64,000 bases of DNA from Pseudomonas sp. MPC6 (GCF_006094435.1 NZ_CP034783.1:3375001-3439000); one strand, 5' to 3'; shown: positions 7,844-17,089, numbered from the stretch's first letter. Notes: a model not told the origin generated them from the sequence alone. A program made the numbers and translations.

Positions 7844-9667
7844 TCAGCCAGTGTGGTGACTCTCGGCAAGGCCGTAGACGGATGTGTCGATGCCTTCGAA
7901 GCGTGCCTTTAACTGCAGCGCCAGATACAGCGAATAATGCCGTGACTGATGCAGGTTGCCACCGTGGAACCAGAGGTTTTCCTGCTGTGTCGGCTTCCAC
8001 ATGTTCCGCAGTTCGCCCTCGTAGGGGCCAGGGTCATTCGTGGTTCCAGAGCCCAAGCCCCAGCAGCGGCCGACCTTGTCAGCCACTTCCTGGGAGATCA
8101 GCTTCGCCGCCCAACCATTCATTGAGCCATAGCCCGTGGCGTAGACGATCAAATCTGCCGGCAGTCGGCTGCCATCGTTGAGTACGACGGCATCGGCTTC
8201 GATGCGTTCGACTCCCAGGCCAGGCGCGCTCTTGAGCTTGATCGTGCCGTTGGCGATCAGTTCCGAGGCCCCGACGTCGATGTAGTACCCAGAGCCACGG
8301 CGTACGTATTTCATGAAAAGACCCGAGTCGTCGTCACCGAAGTCGAGCATGAAGCCGGCCTCGGACAAGCGGCCGTAGAAGTCCTTGTCACGCTCCTTGA
8401 TCGCTTCAAAGACTGGTTGATGAAAGCTCGGCAATACCTTGTAGGGGATTGAGGCGAACAGCATGTCGGCCTTGTCCGTGGTCAAACCCGTCTCCAGGGC
8501 GTCTTCCGAGTAGAGCCCGCCGAAGACCAGATCCATCAAACTGTCGGAACGCACGATGTGGGTGCTCGAGCGTTGCACCATGGTCACCTCGGCGCCGTTC
8601 TCCACCAGGTCGGCGCAGATATCGTGAGCCGAATTGTTCGCACCGATGACCACCGCGCGCTTGCCACTCCAGGCGTCTCCGCCGGGATGGCGACTGGAAT
8701 GATGCTGCTGGCCATTGAATACCTCGGCACCCGGATAAGCGGGAACATTGGGTACACCGGACATGCCGGTGGCGAGAATCAACTGGGTCGGCCGTAAAGT
8801 CACACGCTCGCCATCGCGCTGCACTTCAACCTTCCAGGTGCCGCTTTGATTGTCAAAGCTGGCGCTCACGCATTCGGTACGCGGCCAATAATTGAGCTCC
8901 ATGACTTTCGTGTACATTTCCAGCCAGTCGCCAATCTGGTCCTTTGGGGTGAAGACAGGCCAGTGATCGGGGAAGGGCAGGTAAGGCATATGGTCATACC
9001 AGACAGGGTCGTGCAGACACAGCGACTTGTAGCGACCGCGCCACTGATCGCCCGGACGCTCGGCCTTGTCGACGATCAGGGTTGGCACGCCCATTCGCTT
9101 GAGTCGCGCAGCGAGCCCCAACCCCCCTTGGCCGCCGCCCACGATCAGGCAGTAAGGTTGGGTGGTGATGCCCAGCGAAGCTTCTTCGTCGCGTCGACGC
9201 TCCAGCCAGTTGCGTTTGTCGGCGTGGGCGTGACCATGACTGGCACCCATCGGCCTGCGGCGGCCACTAGGTTCTTCAAAACCTTTGAGTTCACGCATGG
9301 TCGTCAGCAGCGTCCAGCACAGGCCTTCCTTCAGGCGCACGTAGCCTTTACCTCGCGCCGCTTCGGTTTCCAGGCTGATCCAACCTTCGAGCACACCGTT
9401 ATTCAGCGTCGCCTCGCCTTCCACCTTCCACTGCTCGGGACGAGTCTGGTCCAGGCGTGTTTCGAGCATGTCCCGGATGGCAGGCTTGCCTTCCAAGGTC
9501 ACCAGGTTCCAGCTGAAAAGTAGCAGGTCGCGCCAGTAACACTCTTCGGCAAATAGTTCGAGTGCGCCGTCCAGATCACGTTGGGCGAGACACGCGTTGA
9601 GGTTTTCGACCCAAGCCGAGAGCTGATCAGTTGGCGTTTGCAGAGGAGTTTCGATAGCGATGTTCAT
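7844..9667 (-). CDS. Flavin-dependent monooxygenase with N-terminal NTF2-like domain
   Basis: 607 residues. The N-terminal 130 resemble a SnoaL/NTF2-like fold (LAQRDLDGALELFAEECYWRD). A FAD-binding Rossmann motif GGGQGG lies at 177-182, and a second dinucleotide site (VVIGANNSAHD) near residue 345. ATGYGS near the C-terminus matches the ATG motif of flavin-containing/Baeyer-Villiger-like monooxygenases. Such enzymes oxygenate a small substrate using NADPH and O2; the substrate is unknown. It is divergent from a sigma54-dependent activator, and a sigma54 promoter precedes it, so it is probably induced by the activator's ligand. Confidence 0.85.
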   Translation of the reverse strand: MNIAIETPLQTPTDQLSAWVENLNACLAQRDLDGALELFAEECYWRDLLLFSWNLVTLEGKPAIRDMLETRLDQTRPEQWKVEGEATLNNGVLEGWISLETEAARGKGYVRLKEGLCWTLLTTMRELKGFEEPSGRRRPMGASHGHAHADKRNWLERRRDEEASLGITTQPYCLIVGGGQGGLGLAARLKRMGVPTLIVDKAERPGDQWRGRYKSLCLHDPVWYDHMPYLPFPDHWPVFTPKDQIGDWLEMYTKVMELNYWPRTECVSASFDNQSGTWKVEVQRDGERVTLRPTQLILATGMSGVPNVPAYPGAEVFNGQQHHSSRHPGGDAWSGKRAVVIGANNSAHDICADLVENGAEVTMVQRSSTHIVRSDSLMDLVFGGLYSEDALETGLTTDKADMLFASIPYKVLPSFHQPVFEAIKERDKDFYGRLSEAGFMLDFGDDDSGLFMKYVRRGSGYYIDVGASELIANGTIKLKSAPGLGVERIEADAVVLNDGSRLPADLIVYATGYGSMNGWAAKLISQEVADKVGRCWGLGSGTTNDPGPYEGELRNMWKPTQQENLWFHGGNLHQSRHYSLYLALQLKARFEGIDTSVYGLAESHHTG

Positions 9668-9710
9668 GGGGCTTCTCCGTTCTTGTTGTTTTTGTCACAA
9701 CTTGCCCTAG

Positions 9711-9726
9711 AGCAAAGCCCGGGCCA
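9711..9726 (-). promoter_or_regulatory. Sigma54 (-24/-12) promoter of the monooxygenase
   Basis: On the reverse strand the sequence TGGCCCGGGCTTTGCT fits the RpoN consensus TGGCACG-N4-TTGC(A/T), with GG and GC exactly ten bases apart. It lies about 45 bases upstream of the monooxygenase ATG, and the neighbouring regulator has the GSFTGA motif that contacts sigma54. Confidence 0.85.
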
Positions 9727-9790
9727 TGTTCGTGAAAGCCCTGTTGCAGAGCGGCTGCGGCAGTACTGCTCAGGCTATGACTCGGATCTG

Positions 9791-9828
9791 TGTCACGATT
9801 CCGAGAACGGCGGGTGACAGAGTGTCAC
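9791..9828. promoter_or_regulatory. Probable upstream activator site (TGTCAC / GTGACA repeats)
   Basis: Three half-sites occur: TGTCAC at 9791-9796, then the palindrome GTGACAGAGTGTCAC at 9814-9828. The cluster is about 65-115 bases upstream of the sigma54 promoter, a normal enhancer distance, and lies just before the regulator gene. Binding by the regulator is inferred. Confidence 0.65.
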
Positions 9829-9911
9829 GCAGCGCAAAGAGCGCTCCTTGCAGGTTTTTCATATAAGCTGCGAACAGCCCCGTGTCCTGACCGTAGCGGA
9901 GAACAAGAACC

Positions 9912-11807
9912 ATGAAGCCGGCCTTGATCAACGCCCATGCACAACAAGTGCTGCAAGCCGTGCAGGGCACTCTCGCCAGCCATGGCCATACGACCGATCT
10001 GGCCATCACACGGTCCTGGCGCCGTTGCCTGGATCAGCATCAGCTCGATCCCGCCAGCCGCCGCGCGCCTAATGTAGTTGAGCACCCACGCTTACAGGAT
10101 CACCGCGCGCCACTGGAACACATCATCTCCGTGGCGCACTGGCAGATGAGCAGTTTGCACCAGCAACTCGGGCGTGACGGCCACGTGGTGCTACTCACCG
10201 ATGCCCGCGGTGTGGCGATCGACAGTGTGTTCAACGAATCCGAACGCGCCGAGTTCCAGCGTTCCGGACTGTGGCTTGGTTCGGTATGGAGCGAGGATTG
10301 CGAGGGTACCAACGGTGTCGGCACCTGCCTGGTCGAGCGACAGCATGTAACCATCCGACGTGATCAACATTTCCGTGGCAAGCACGTCGGCTTGACGTGT
10401 TCGGCCAGCCCGATATTTGATGCGAGCGGAGAGTTGCTTGCGGTACTCAACCTCTCTTCTGTGCGAGAGGAGCAAAGTCTGCAGCAGCACTTCAAAGCCA
10501 TGGCGTTGACCAACCTGACAGCCAATTTGATCGAGAGCTGTTATTTCCTGGGGCATGATCCGCAGCGGTACTTGCTGCGCTTCCACCCGGAGGCCGGCTT
10601 CGTCGGGCTGTTGGGCGAAGGTCTGCTCAGTTTTGACGAGAGCGCCCGTATCTGTTCAGTCAATCATGCTGCGCTGAGTCTGCTGGGCCTCAGCCGTGAC
10701 CAGTTGGTTGGGCAATCTCTGACGATGCTGCTGGAAACACCTATCGATCAAGTGATCAGTCAGGCCAGCGCTCAGCCGAGTGTCTGTTGGCCAATGCGGC
10801 TGGTGGACGGACGCCTGCTCTACGGCCAGTTGCGAGAACCCTTGCGCCAGGTGCCTTCAGTCGCGCCCGCAATCCCCAAAATCAACGACGTGCACGTGTG
10901 CCTGGAAGACCCGCGCCTGCAACGCGGCTTTGCTCGCGCATTGCGCGTCCTGGAGCGTGACGTCCCGGTGTTTTTACAGGGCGAAACCGGTACCGGCAAA
11001 GAAGCTTTCGCTGCGGCGCTGCATCGCGCCAGCTCCCGAGCGAGCCAGCCGTTTGTGGCGATCAATTGCGCGGCCATTCCAGAAACGCTGATCGAGAGCG
11101 AGCTGTTCGGCTATCGCGGCGGCAGCTTCACCGGCGCACGCAAGGACGGGATGATCGGCAAGCTGGAGCAGGCCCATGGCGGCATTTTATTTCTCGATGA
11201 GATCGCCGATATGCCACTGGCGTTACAGACTCGCCTGCTGCGTGTGCTGGAGGAACGTGAGGTGGTGCCGTTAGGCGGCGCGACGGCCCGTCCGCTCGAC
11301 GTACGCCTGATCAGTGCCAGCCACCAGGATCTGCACGCCTGTGTGGCCGAAGGGCGCTTTCGCGAAGATCTGTTCTATCGCATTGCCGGGTTCGCCGTGC
11401 AACTCCCGCCGCTGCGTGAGCGTTCAGACAAGGGCCGTTTGCTCGACCTGTTGCTGCGCGAGGAGGCAGCAGGGACCAGGGTTCGGCTGGAGGCGGGCGT
11501 CAGAGAGCGCTTGCTGGCGCAGCCTTGGCCAGGCAATGTCCGGCAGCTGCGGACGTGTCTGCGCACACTGGTAGCGTTGGCGTTGGAGGGGCGTGTCACG
11601 CTGGATGACTTGGCAGAGTTGCTGCCGGCAGCGCCAGCGACAGCCGCGCAGGCCGAGAATCCGCTTGGCGTATCCGAGCGGCAGACGCTGCTGACGTTGA
11701 TTGAGGCTGAGCATTGGCATATTGCCCGTGTTGCCGCTCGACTGGGGATCAGCCGCAATACGCTGTATCGCAAACTGCGGCATCACGGTATTTCACGGCC
11801 TGGTTGA
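9912..11807 (+). CDS. Sigma54-dependent transcriptional activator, AcoR type
   Basis: 631 residues. Layout: an N-terminal helical part and GAF-like sensor (about 60-200, with SVWSEDCEGTNGVGTCL), a PAS-like linker, then a AAA+ sigma54-interaction domain. This has Walker A GETGTGKE (357-364), GSFTGA loop (404-409, usual form GAFTGA) and Walker B GGILFLDE (423-430). A Fis-type HTH (IARVAARLGISRNTLYRKL) ends the protein. It is expected to activate the divergent monooxygenase in response to a small ligand. Ala-to-Ser in GAFTGA is tolerated in some family members. Start ATG at 9912 has GGAG about ten bases upstream. Confidence 0.88.
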   Translation: MKPALINAHAQQVLQAVQGTLASHGHTTDLAITRSWRRCLDQHQLDPASRRAPNVVEHPRLQDHRAPLEHIISVAHWQMSSLHQQLGRDGHVVLLTDARGVAIDSVFNESERAEFQRSGLWLGSVWSEDCEGTNGVGTCLVERQHVTIRRDQHFRGKHVGLTCSASPIFDASGELLAVLNLSSVREEQSLQQHFKAMALTNLTANLIESCYFLGHDPQRYLLRFHPEAGFVGLLGEGLLSFDESARICSVNHAALSLLGLSRDQLVGQSLTMLLETPIDQVISQASAQPSVCWPMRLVDGRLLYGQLREPLRQVPSVAPAIPKINDVHVCLEDPRLQRGFARALRVLERDVPVFLQGETGTGKEAFAAALHRASSRASQPFVAINCAAIPETLIESELFGYRGGSFTGARKDGMIGKLEQAHGGILFLDEIADMPLALQTRLLRVLEEREVVPLGGATARPLDVRLISASHQDLHACVAEGRFREDLFYRIAGFAVQLPPLRERSDKGRLLDLLLREEAAGTRVRLEAGVRERLLAQPWPGNVRQLRTCLRTLVALALEGRVTLDDLAELLPAAPATAAQAENPLGVSERQTLLTLIEAEHWHIARVAARLGISRNTLYRKLRHHGISRPG

Positions 11808-12041
11808 ATGCACAGCAGCGTTTCTCCGGTCGGGGTAGGGCGGCATCCAGGAAACCCAGGTATTGCGTGTTGGCGGTGAAGATTCTGAACTAATGTGTCA
11901 CGTAACCCCGGTAGGTAACTTCAACAGCTAACATCCCCTCGTGAGGGAATTGCCAGCACGGTAAAGCGAGTAGAGCACTAGAGATCGGGGCAGGCGATCC
12001 ATGACTCATTTCAAACTCAATAAATGTGAGGGAGTCGTGTT

Positions 12042-12584
12042 ATGAACAAGCTGGCAGCGATCTTTCTTCTACTGGTAGCAGGTACTGTCCAATCTGCTGA
12101 ACGCCTGACCACCGTCCAGGTTTCGGGGCTCTTTGTCCCCGGTACCCAAACTCTGGGGAAATCGCTAGGATTCACAGAGTGCGTTGATTTCTTTAACTAC
12201 CTGTCCTGCACGCGCAGCAAGCCAATGGACATTTTTGGCGCAACGGCCAGTAGTGCGGAAATAACACTGGATGTCACAGATAACTTTTCCAGCGAAGCAG
12301 ATCCTATGGGAGGCGGCAAGATCGCGGGTGTGGCACTGGAGAAACTGACCTACCGATCCATTCGCATGGAATTTGAACCTGAAGAGCGAGAGGCCCTGGA
12401 GAAAGCATTGCTCTCCGATGGATGGTTCGCAGTAGGTAATGAAAAACGCCTCGAGTTTTATAAGGTGGGCGTCCCCGCAACTTTCCGCGTCGGCAGCGCC
12501 TATACCACGTTGAGTCCTGTCGATATCAACGAGGTTAGAAAAATGGCTTCCAGACTGGAGGCCTCTAACCATTCTCTGCGTTAA
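12042..12584 (+). CDS. Exported hypothetical protein (180 aa)
   Basis: A signal peptide MNKLAAIFLLLVAGTVQSAE is followed by about 160 residues with two cysteines (TECVDFF, LSCTRS), probably disulphide-linked in the periplasm. A GAGGGAG Shine-Dalgarno site supports the start. I do not recognise the family. The region is visibly more AT-rich than the regulator gene upstream, and the space 11808-12041 holds no gene that I can see. Confidence 0.65.
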   Translation: MNKLAAIFLLLVAGTVQSAERLTTVQVSGLFVPGTQTLGKSLGFTECVDFFNYLSCTRSKPMDIFGATASSAEITLDVTDNFSSEADPMGGGKIAGVALEKLTYRSIRMEFEPEEREALEKALLSDGWFAVGNEKRLEFYKVGVPATFRVGSAYTTLSPVDINEVRKMASRLEASNHSLR

Positions 12585-12709
12585 AACATAATTAGGTTGT
12601 GTCGTGCGATGCTATTAAGTTTATCGTGATTTATTATAATGTCGGCCTATCGCCTGTCTAGTATCAAACCTGCATTCATATTGTTTTCACGATAAAAAAG
12701 GTGAAGGTT

Positions 12710-13108
12710 ATGAATAAGCTGATCCTTTCCGCAGCGGTCATGCTATGTATGGTTGGTTGCTCATCTTCTGGTAACAAAGCTGCCATTGACGCCCATGCCG
12801 ATGCGCCTGCAAACGCAAAACAACTAAGTGGCAGCGAAATAAGCTCAACGGTCATAGGTCGAAAACACTCCAGCGTAACGTCGACCGGGTATCCTTTTTC
12901 TGAAACATTAAGCGCCGACGGAACTGCAAAGATACAGATTTCCAGCGAGTCCATGCAATCAGGTAATTGGGTTATCACAGAGGACATAATCTGCATTACT
13001 TATCAAAAATACGGTAAGGAATGCAATAAAGTACTGAGTGACGGCAGCACAATTTGGTTTGTTGATAGTATGACAAATAAAACCAACAACAAATTTACCG
13101 CTAATTAA
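12710..13108 (+). CDS. Small lipoprotein, DUF995-like
   Basis: 132 residues from the ATG at 12710. MNKLILSAAVMLCMVGCSSS is a lipoprotein signal with lipobox MVGC. The mature part, LSGSEISSTVIGR then GNWVITEDIICITYQKYGKEC and DGSTIWFVD, follows the pattern (start LSG.E, GxW, two cysteines) of small DUF995-like secreted proteins; this is from memory and tentative. The codon usage is AT-rich, unlike the right half of the window, consistent with acquired DNA. Confidence 0.6.
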   Translation: MNKLILSAAVMLCMVGCSSSGNKAAIDAHADAPANAKQLSGSEISSTVIGRKHSSVTSTGYPFSETLSADGTAKIQISSESMQSGNWVITEDIICITYQKYGKECNKVLSDGSTIWFVDSMTNKTNNKFTAN

Positions 13109-13656
13109 AGGTGCATCACTGTAGGGATTCCAGTGCTGGTGTGGTGAAAATATTTGGGATGGGACAGGCGGGCGAGCCATGCCAGCAATCTAGGCCAGAG
13201 ATTGGTGATATGCATTCCAGGTTTGGGATGAGGTATGAGCGGTAAGCCGATGATCCAACTGAAGGCGGCTACTAACAGTGTAGGTACGCTTCTACATACA
13301 CAATTTAACAAGTGGGCGATGTCATATGTTCATAAGTAGCTCATGACCTTAAAACTGCTGAGCATACGACCTTGATCTGGCTAGCCCTGAAGTGGTGGCT
13401 GCTCCAGGCACCCACGTCATGCGCTTCATCGGTGAGTATCCAAGCCAAATCTGGTATTAAACAGGAAGAAACAACGCCTCAGGCGCATGGCATTTGGGCG
13501 CGCCTCAAAAATTGATTCAGTGGTAACGGCAACAAGTGATCGGCTAGGCATGAGATCAAGAGCGACCATATATAGGTAATATAGCTCTCGCATATGTAGA
13601 CTATATACAATGTCCATGAGAGCATAAAAGCCAACAAAAAAAAGTAAACATACCAA
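13109..13656. other. Mostly non-coding AT-rich stretch with an orphan hydrophobic frame
   Basis: No complete gene is supportable. On the reverse strand a strongly hydrophobic frame (GGWAVFFLLALFMSFG and further membrane-like segments) runs from about 13740 to 13479. It overlaps the end of the TspO gene in another frame. It lacks a start site and looks like the out-of-frame tail of a different membrane protein joined here by rearrangement. Confidence 0.4.
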
Positions 13657-14124
13657 TTATTGCCCAGCATGAGAGTACCAAAAGACATGAATAACGCCAG
13701 CAGAAAAAAAACTGCCCAACCACCTGACACACAGCCAAGCAACGTAAGGAAAGAGGATCAGGCCAGTAATGACGTCAAGCTGCAGCGCCATCACCATCAT
13801 TGCTACAACCACCAGCCAAAGCAGCGTTAGGATCACCATAGCGGCGAAGAGGTGATGCGCGCCGAAAAACACGGGAGTCCACAGTGTATTAAGTGCAATC
13901 TGTGCCGCCCATAAAGCCAGCACCGCCTGACTTCCAGGTATCAGCGTTAACCGGTACCCGGCCCAAGCGAGCAGCAGATAAATCGTCGACCAAGCGATGG
14001 GGAAAACCCAATTGGGCGGAGTAAAGCCGGGCTTAACTAGAGATTCGTACCACTGGCCCGGTTTGAACAGGATGCCGGTGCTTGCGGCAGCAGCGCAAGC
14101 GAGAAGAAAAATGAGAAACGTCAT
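13657..14124 (-). CDS. tspO: TspO/MBR family tryptophan-rich membrane protein, altered C-terminus
   Basis: 155 residues from the ATG at 14124 (MTFLIFLLACAAAASTG). Five-helix TspO landmarks are present: WYESLVKPGFTPPNWVFPIAW, LLLAWAGYRL, LALWAAQIALNTLWTPVFFG and ILFPYVAWLC. TspO proteins bind porphyrins and related ligands in the membrane. After PYVAWLCV the usual FA..LN..I ending is absent and an unrelated tail of about 22 residues follows, so the last helix is probably replaced at a recombination joint. It may be non-functional. An upstream open frame to 14394 has no support. Confidence 0.75.
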   Translation of the reverse strand: MTFLIFLLACAAAASTGILFKPGQWYESLVKPGFTPPNWVFPIAWSTIYLLLAWAGYRLTLIPGSQAVLALWAAQIALNTLWTPVFFGAHHLFAAMVILTLLWLVVVAMMVMALQLDVITGLILFPYVAWLCVRWLGSFFSAGVIHVFWYSHAGQ

Positions 14125-14490
14125 ACCCAGTCCTTGGCTGAGGTCAGCTGTCCAAGGTTGTGAAGCCACGTCGGCAGTCTTAAAGAAAAGACCCTCAATG
14201 AAACGAAAAATTTGGAATGAGGGATGACATTTCACTGAAAGCCGTTTTTGTGGCTTACATTGGCCGAAATACCAGTCGCCACCAGCAATGAAAATTTGTG
14301 TCGAAGATGGTGGAGGCGTTCTGCTAGAAGTCGTGTAATTTATGTTTAGATGCAGTTGGATTGACGAGAATCGAAACGATTGCAATGGACGCACCCAGAT
14401 TTGTAATTAAGGGCTTTCTCTTTCGTCAAATTTTTATGTTTATTGGTGGTTTCGTGTGATGTTAATGCACTGATTACATCTAGATAATTC
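14125..14490. other. Intergenic region between tspO and mvaT
   Basis: 366 bases between divergent genes; no gene seen. It is AT-rich toward mvaT (ATTAATTAAG-like runs) and must contain promoters for both neighbours. Confidence 0.5.
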
Positions 14491-14856
14491 ATGTCCATTC
14501 TCGCAGAATACCGCCAACTCGAAAAACACCTCGCCGAGCAACTCCAAGCGCTCGAAGCCCTGAAAGGTGATGCTGGCCTGAAGCAAGAAATTGAATTTGA
14601 ATCGAAGTTGCGCGCATTGCTCGCTAAGTACGGTTATAGCCTGCCGAACGTGATCAACCTGCTTGATCCTCAGGCTGGCCGTCGCGCTCCTGTCGACTTG
14701 TCCAATGCCGGCACTCGTAAGCCTCGCGAAATGAAGGTCTACAAAAATCCAGAGACCGGAGAAGTCATTGAGACGAAGGGCGGCAACCACAAAATTCTGA
14801 AGGAATGGAAAGCGAAATACGGTTCCGACACCGTGGAGTCGTGGCTCGCCAAGTGA
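14491..14856 (+). CDS. mvaT: MvaT-family H-NS-like xenogeneic silencer
   Basis: 121 residues. An N-terminal coiled coil (ILAEYRQLEKHLAEQLQALE) serves dimerisation and oligomerisation. The C-terminal DNA-binding part has KVYKNPETGEVIETKGGNHK and ends LKEWKAKYGSDTVESWLAK, the MvaT/MvaU signature. These proteins coat AT-rich, often horizontally acquired DNA and silence it. A terminator follows. A decayed second mvaT lies at 16835-17055. Pseudomonas usually carries two or more paralogues, so this may be mvaT or a relative such as mvaU or mvaV. Confidence 0.9.
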   Translation: MSILAEYRQLEKHLAEQLQALEALKGDAGLKQEIEFESKLRALLAKYGYSLPNVINLLDPQAGRRAPVDLSNAGTRKPREMKVYKNPETGEVIETKGGNHKILKEWKAKYGSDTVESWLAK

Positions 14857-14874
14857 TTTTGGTTTGAGTACAAG

Positions 14875-14900
14875 AAAAGGCCCATCAGGGCTTTTTTTTT
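14875..14900 (+). terminator. Terminator of mvaT
   Basis: AAAAGGCCC, loop ATCA, GGGCTTTT followed by a long T run. Confidence 0.85.
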
Positions 14901-14916
14901 GTTATCGGTTTTTTAG

Positions 14917-15300
14917 TCAGTCTGAGGGCGGCGGCTTTCCATTTACCATTTGAGATCCTTTAAAGCGGCGCCTCCGGATTACGCCCAAACACTCGACTGT
15001 ATTCGGCCTCGCAATCTGTTCGGTAAACTCCCCCCAACCACTGCGCCCCACCACCGTCGCCACGCTGTCTCCGATGGTGTCGCAGGTGGCAATGGCCATG
15101 ACCATGGACATAAAACTGTATACGCCAAACAGTAGGGCTAGGCCTTCCAATGGTAGTACACCAATTGCTGTCACTGTAGCGGCGAACACGACGAAGCTGC
15201 CGCCGGACACCGCTGTTGCGCCCTTGGACGTCACCAGCATGATGGCGCTGGTGCGTGCGGTGCTGAAACCGGCAAAACCCCCATACCCTCAATTAAAGCT
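14917..15300 (-). pseudogene. Dicarboxylate/amino acid:cation symporter, C-terminal remnant
   Basis: The reverse frame carries MLVTSKGATAVSGGSFVVFA, LPLEGLALLFGVYSFMS and IGDSVATVVG. These match the last three conserved blocks of DAACS transporters such as DctA/GltP (LTSKGAAGV.G..F.VLAAT, GLALILG...FM, GNGVATVV). The frame is closed upstream by TGA at about 15288, and only the C-terminal quarter of a 440-residue protein is present. An IS element begins 55 bases further on. It is non-functional. Confidence 0.75.
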
Positions 15301-15391
15301 AAAAGACTTCCTCTGAACCTATGCAGAATTTCTAGCCGTGTATAGGAATCGCGGTGGACTTGCCCCTACAAAACCGGACACCAACTCCCTG

Positions 15392-16267
15392 TTAAATTGA
15401 TGCTACTGCCAAACGCCTGAATTCCCTCGGCGAGCGATAGTTTAAGGCGCTGTGCGGATGCTGCTCGTTGTAATGTTCAAAGGCAATTGCCAGGTTACGC
15501 AGCGCTGTTTTTCGATCCGGCTTGGGCATGTGCGCCACGTAATCACGTTTGATCGTCTTCACGAAGCTCTCTGCCATGCCGTTGCTCTGCGGGCTGCGTA
15601 CTGGGGTGGTCACCGGCTGCAAGCCGATCTGACGAGCAAACAGGCGCGTCTGTTCAGCCGTGTATGCCGAGCCGTTATCGCTTAGCCACTGCACCGGCGT
15701 TGTCGGCAGTTGATCACCAAAACGCTTCTCCACGCTTTCCAGCATCAAGTCGCGGATATCATCGCCGCTGTACCCGGTCGGGCTCGCGACCCAGCCGATG
15801 GCTTCGCGGTCGCAGCAGTCCAGGGCGAAGGTCACGCTCAGTTTGGCACCGTCCTCACAACGGAACTCAAAGCCGTCCGAGCACCAACGTGTATCACTGG
15901 TCTTCACGGCAATACGGCCTTCGTGCCGACGCGGCACACCGGGCTGTTTGATCCGCCGCTCAAGCAGCAAGTTGTGATCACGCATGACCCGGTAAACCCG
16001 CTTCACGTTGATCGCTGGCAGCGACTGGGTTTCACGTTCGCGGCGCAGTAATCCCCAGACACGACGGTAGCCGTAGCTGGGCAACTCGCTGACCTGTTGC
16101 TGGATCTCAACCACCAACTCAGCGTCGTCCACAGGTCTGCTTCGCCGTACTTTGGGCGATACCGATTGTTTGATTCGAACCGTTAATTGCGAGCGCGCCA
16201 CACCGAGACATTCGCTGACCAGCTTCACTGGTCGTCCCCCGGCAACAAGGGTGAGTGCGCAATCCAT
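15392..16267 (-). CDS. IS3-family transposase OrfB (copy 1)
   Basis: 291 residues, integrase catalytic core of the rve type. DDE residues can be placed in [23 protein letters not shown] and [18 protein letters not shown]. It overlaps orfA by 43 bases in another frame, so an OrfAB fusion by programmed frameshifting, usual in IS3 elements, is likely. The reading frame is intact. Confidence 0.93.
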   Translation of the reverse strand: MDCALTLVAGGRPVKLVSECLGVARSQLTVRIKQSVSPKVRRSRPVDDAELVVEIQQQVSELPSYGYRRVWGLLRRERETQSLPAINVKRVYRVMRDHNLLLERRIKQPGVPRRHEGRIAVKTSDTRWCSDGFEFRCEDGAKLSVTFALDCCDREAIGWVASPTGYSGDDIRDLMLESVEKRFGDQLPTTPVQWLSDNGSAYTAEQTRLFARQIGLQPVTTPVRSPQSNGMAESFVKTIKRDYVAHMPKPDRKTALRNLAIAFEHYNEQHPHSALNYRSPREFRRLAVASI

Positions 16268-16617
16268 TTTCGCGACCGGGCGATCTCCACGGCCTCTTTG
16301 AGGATTTCCGCTTCCATCGTCTTTTTGCCCAGCATCCGTTGCAGTTCACGGATTTGCTTGAGCGCATCGCTCAACTCGGAAGCAGGCACCACCGCTTCAC
16401 CGGCACTAACCGCCGACAAGCTGCCGTCCTGATACAGCTTGCGCCACAGGAACAGTTGGTTGGCATTGATGCCGTTGCGCCGAGCCACAACCGAAACACT
16501 TTGTCCTGGCTCAAGACTCTCGCGAACCATGGCCAGTTTTTGCTCTGGGCTCCAGCGGCGCCGCCGCTCTTGGCCCAAAAGCTCCCCACTCTTATCGTTG
16601 CTGTTAGTCATAAACAT
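16225..16617 (-). CDS. IS3-family transposase OrfA (copy 1)
   Basis: 130 residues. It starts with a helix-turn-helix of the IS2 type ([40 protein letters not shown]), then a leucine-zipper-like segment ([20 protein letters not shown]). It binds the terminal repeats. It is intact and identical in appearance to the copy 2 protein. Confidence 0.92.
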   Translation of the reverse strand: MFMTNSNDKSGELLGQERRRRWSPEQKLAMVRESLEPGQSVSVVARRNGINANQLFLWRKLYQDGSLSAVSAGEAVVPASELSDALKQIRELQRMLGKKTMEAEILKEAVEIARSRKWIAHSPLLPGDDQ

Positions 16618-16791
16618 AACCGTTTGCCTATCCCTTATCGTAAGGGGGAAACGGTGTCCTGTCTTTCATGGGGCTCGTTCATCGACCTTGCTCGCGCTTT
16701 TCACTCTAACAGGAGTGATGTTGGCGCTTACGCATCCCGAATAATTGTTGGCGTGCCGTCTTGCTACACTCCTAGCCTCAGGGCCCAGAGC

Positions 16792-16819
16792 AAAAAAGGG
16801 CCCTCTCAGGGCCCTTTTT
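16792..16819 (-). terminator. Bidirectional terminator beside the mvaT remnant
   Basis: AAAAAAGGGCCC, loop TCTCA, GGGCCCTTTTT. It follows the stop codon of the mvaT remnant on the reverse strand. Confidence 0.85.
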
Positions 16820-16834
16820 GTACTCAAACAAAGA

Positions 16835-17055
16835 TCACTTGGTCAGCCAGGACTCAACGGTGTCAGAGCCGTATTTTGCTTTCCATTCCTTCAGAATCTT
16901 GTGGTTGCCGCCTTTGGTTTCGACCACTTCGCCGGTGTGCGGATTGTTGTAAATCGTCACCGGGCGAGGCTTAAGGTTGCGGTTATGGAATCAACAGCTG
17001 GAGCACGACGGCGGCCAATTCTGTGGATCGAGTAGGTTGATCACATACTTCATAT
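16835..17055 (-). pseudogene. Second mvaT-family gene, frameshifted C-terminal remnant
   Basis: Reverse-strand frames read VINLLDPQ, then after a frameshift GRRRAPAVDS, then after another RNLKPRPVTIYNNPHTGEVV, followed by ETKGGNHKILKEWKAKYGSD and a final SWLTK and stop. This is the C-terminal 70 residues of an MvaT homologue, distinct in sequence from the intact gene at 14491. The N-terminal oligomerisation half is gone. The DNA-binding domain alone is in one open frame of about 49 codons, but no start is evident. Confidence 0.85.
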
Positions 17056-17089
17056 GACGACCACCCCCAACCAAGCTGCAGATGTGGGT

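Larger units (their letters stand above)
15355..16681 (-). mobile_element. IS3-family (IS2-group) insertion sequence, copy 1
   Basis: 1327 bp, bounded by imperfect terminal repeats TGGACTTGCCCC (left, 15355) and the complement of TGAACGAGCCCC (right, 16681); the match runs on to GGACACC inside each end. It contains orfA and orfB on the reverse strand. It appears identical to copy 2 at 17496-18822 in opposite orientation. Flanks are CGCGG (left) and TCGAC (right), which do not match each other but match the complements of the copy 2 flanks. Confidence 0.95.

Noticed and set aside
13105..13311. 68-codon reverse frame between the lipoprotein and tspO
   Set aside because: No ribosome site, no recognisable family; kept only as possible relic.
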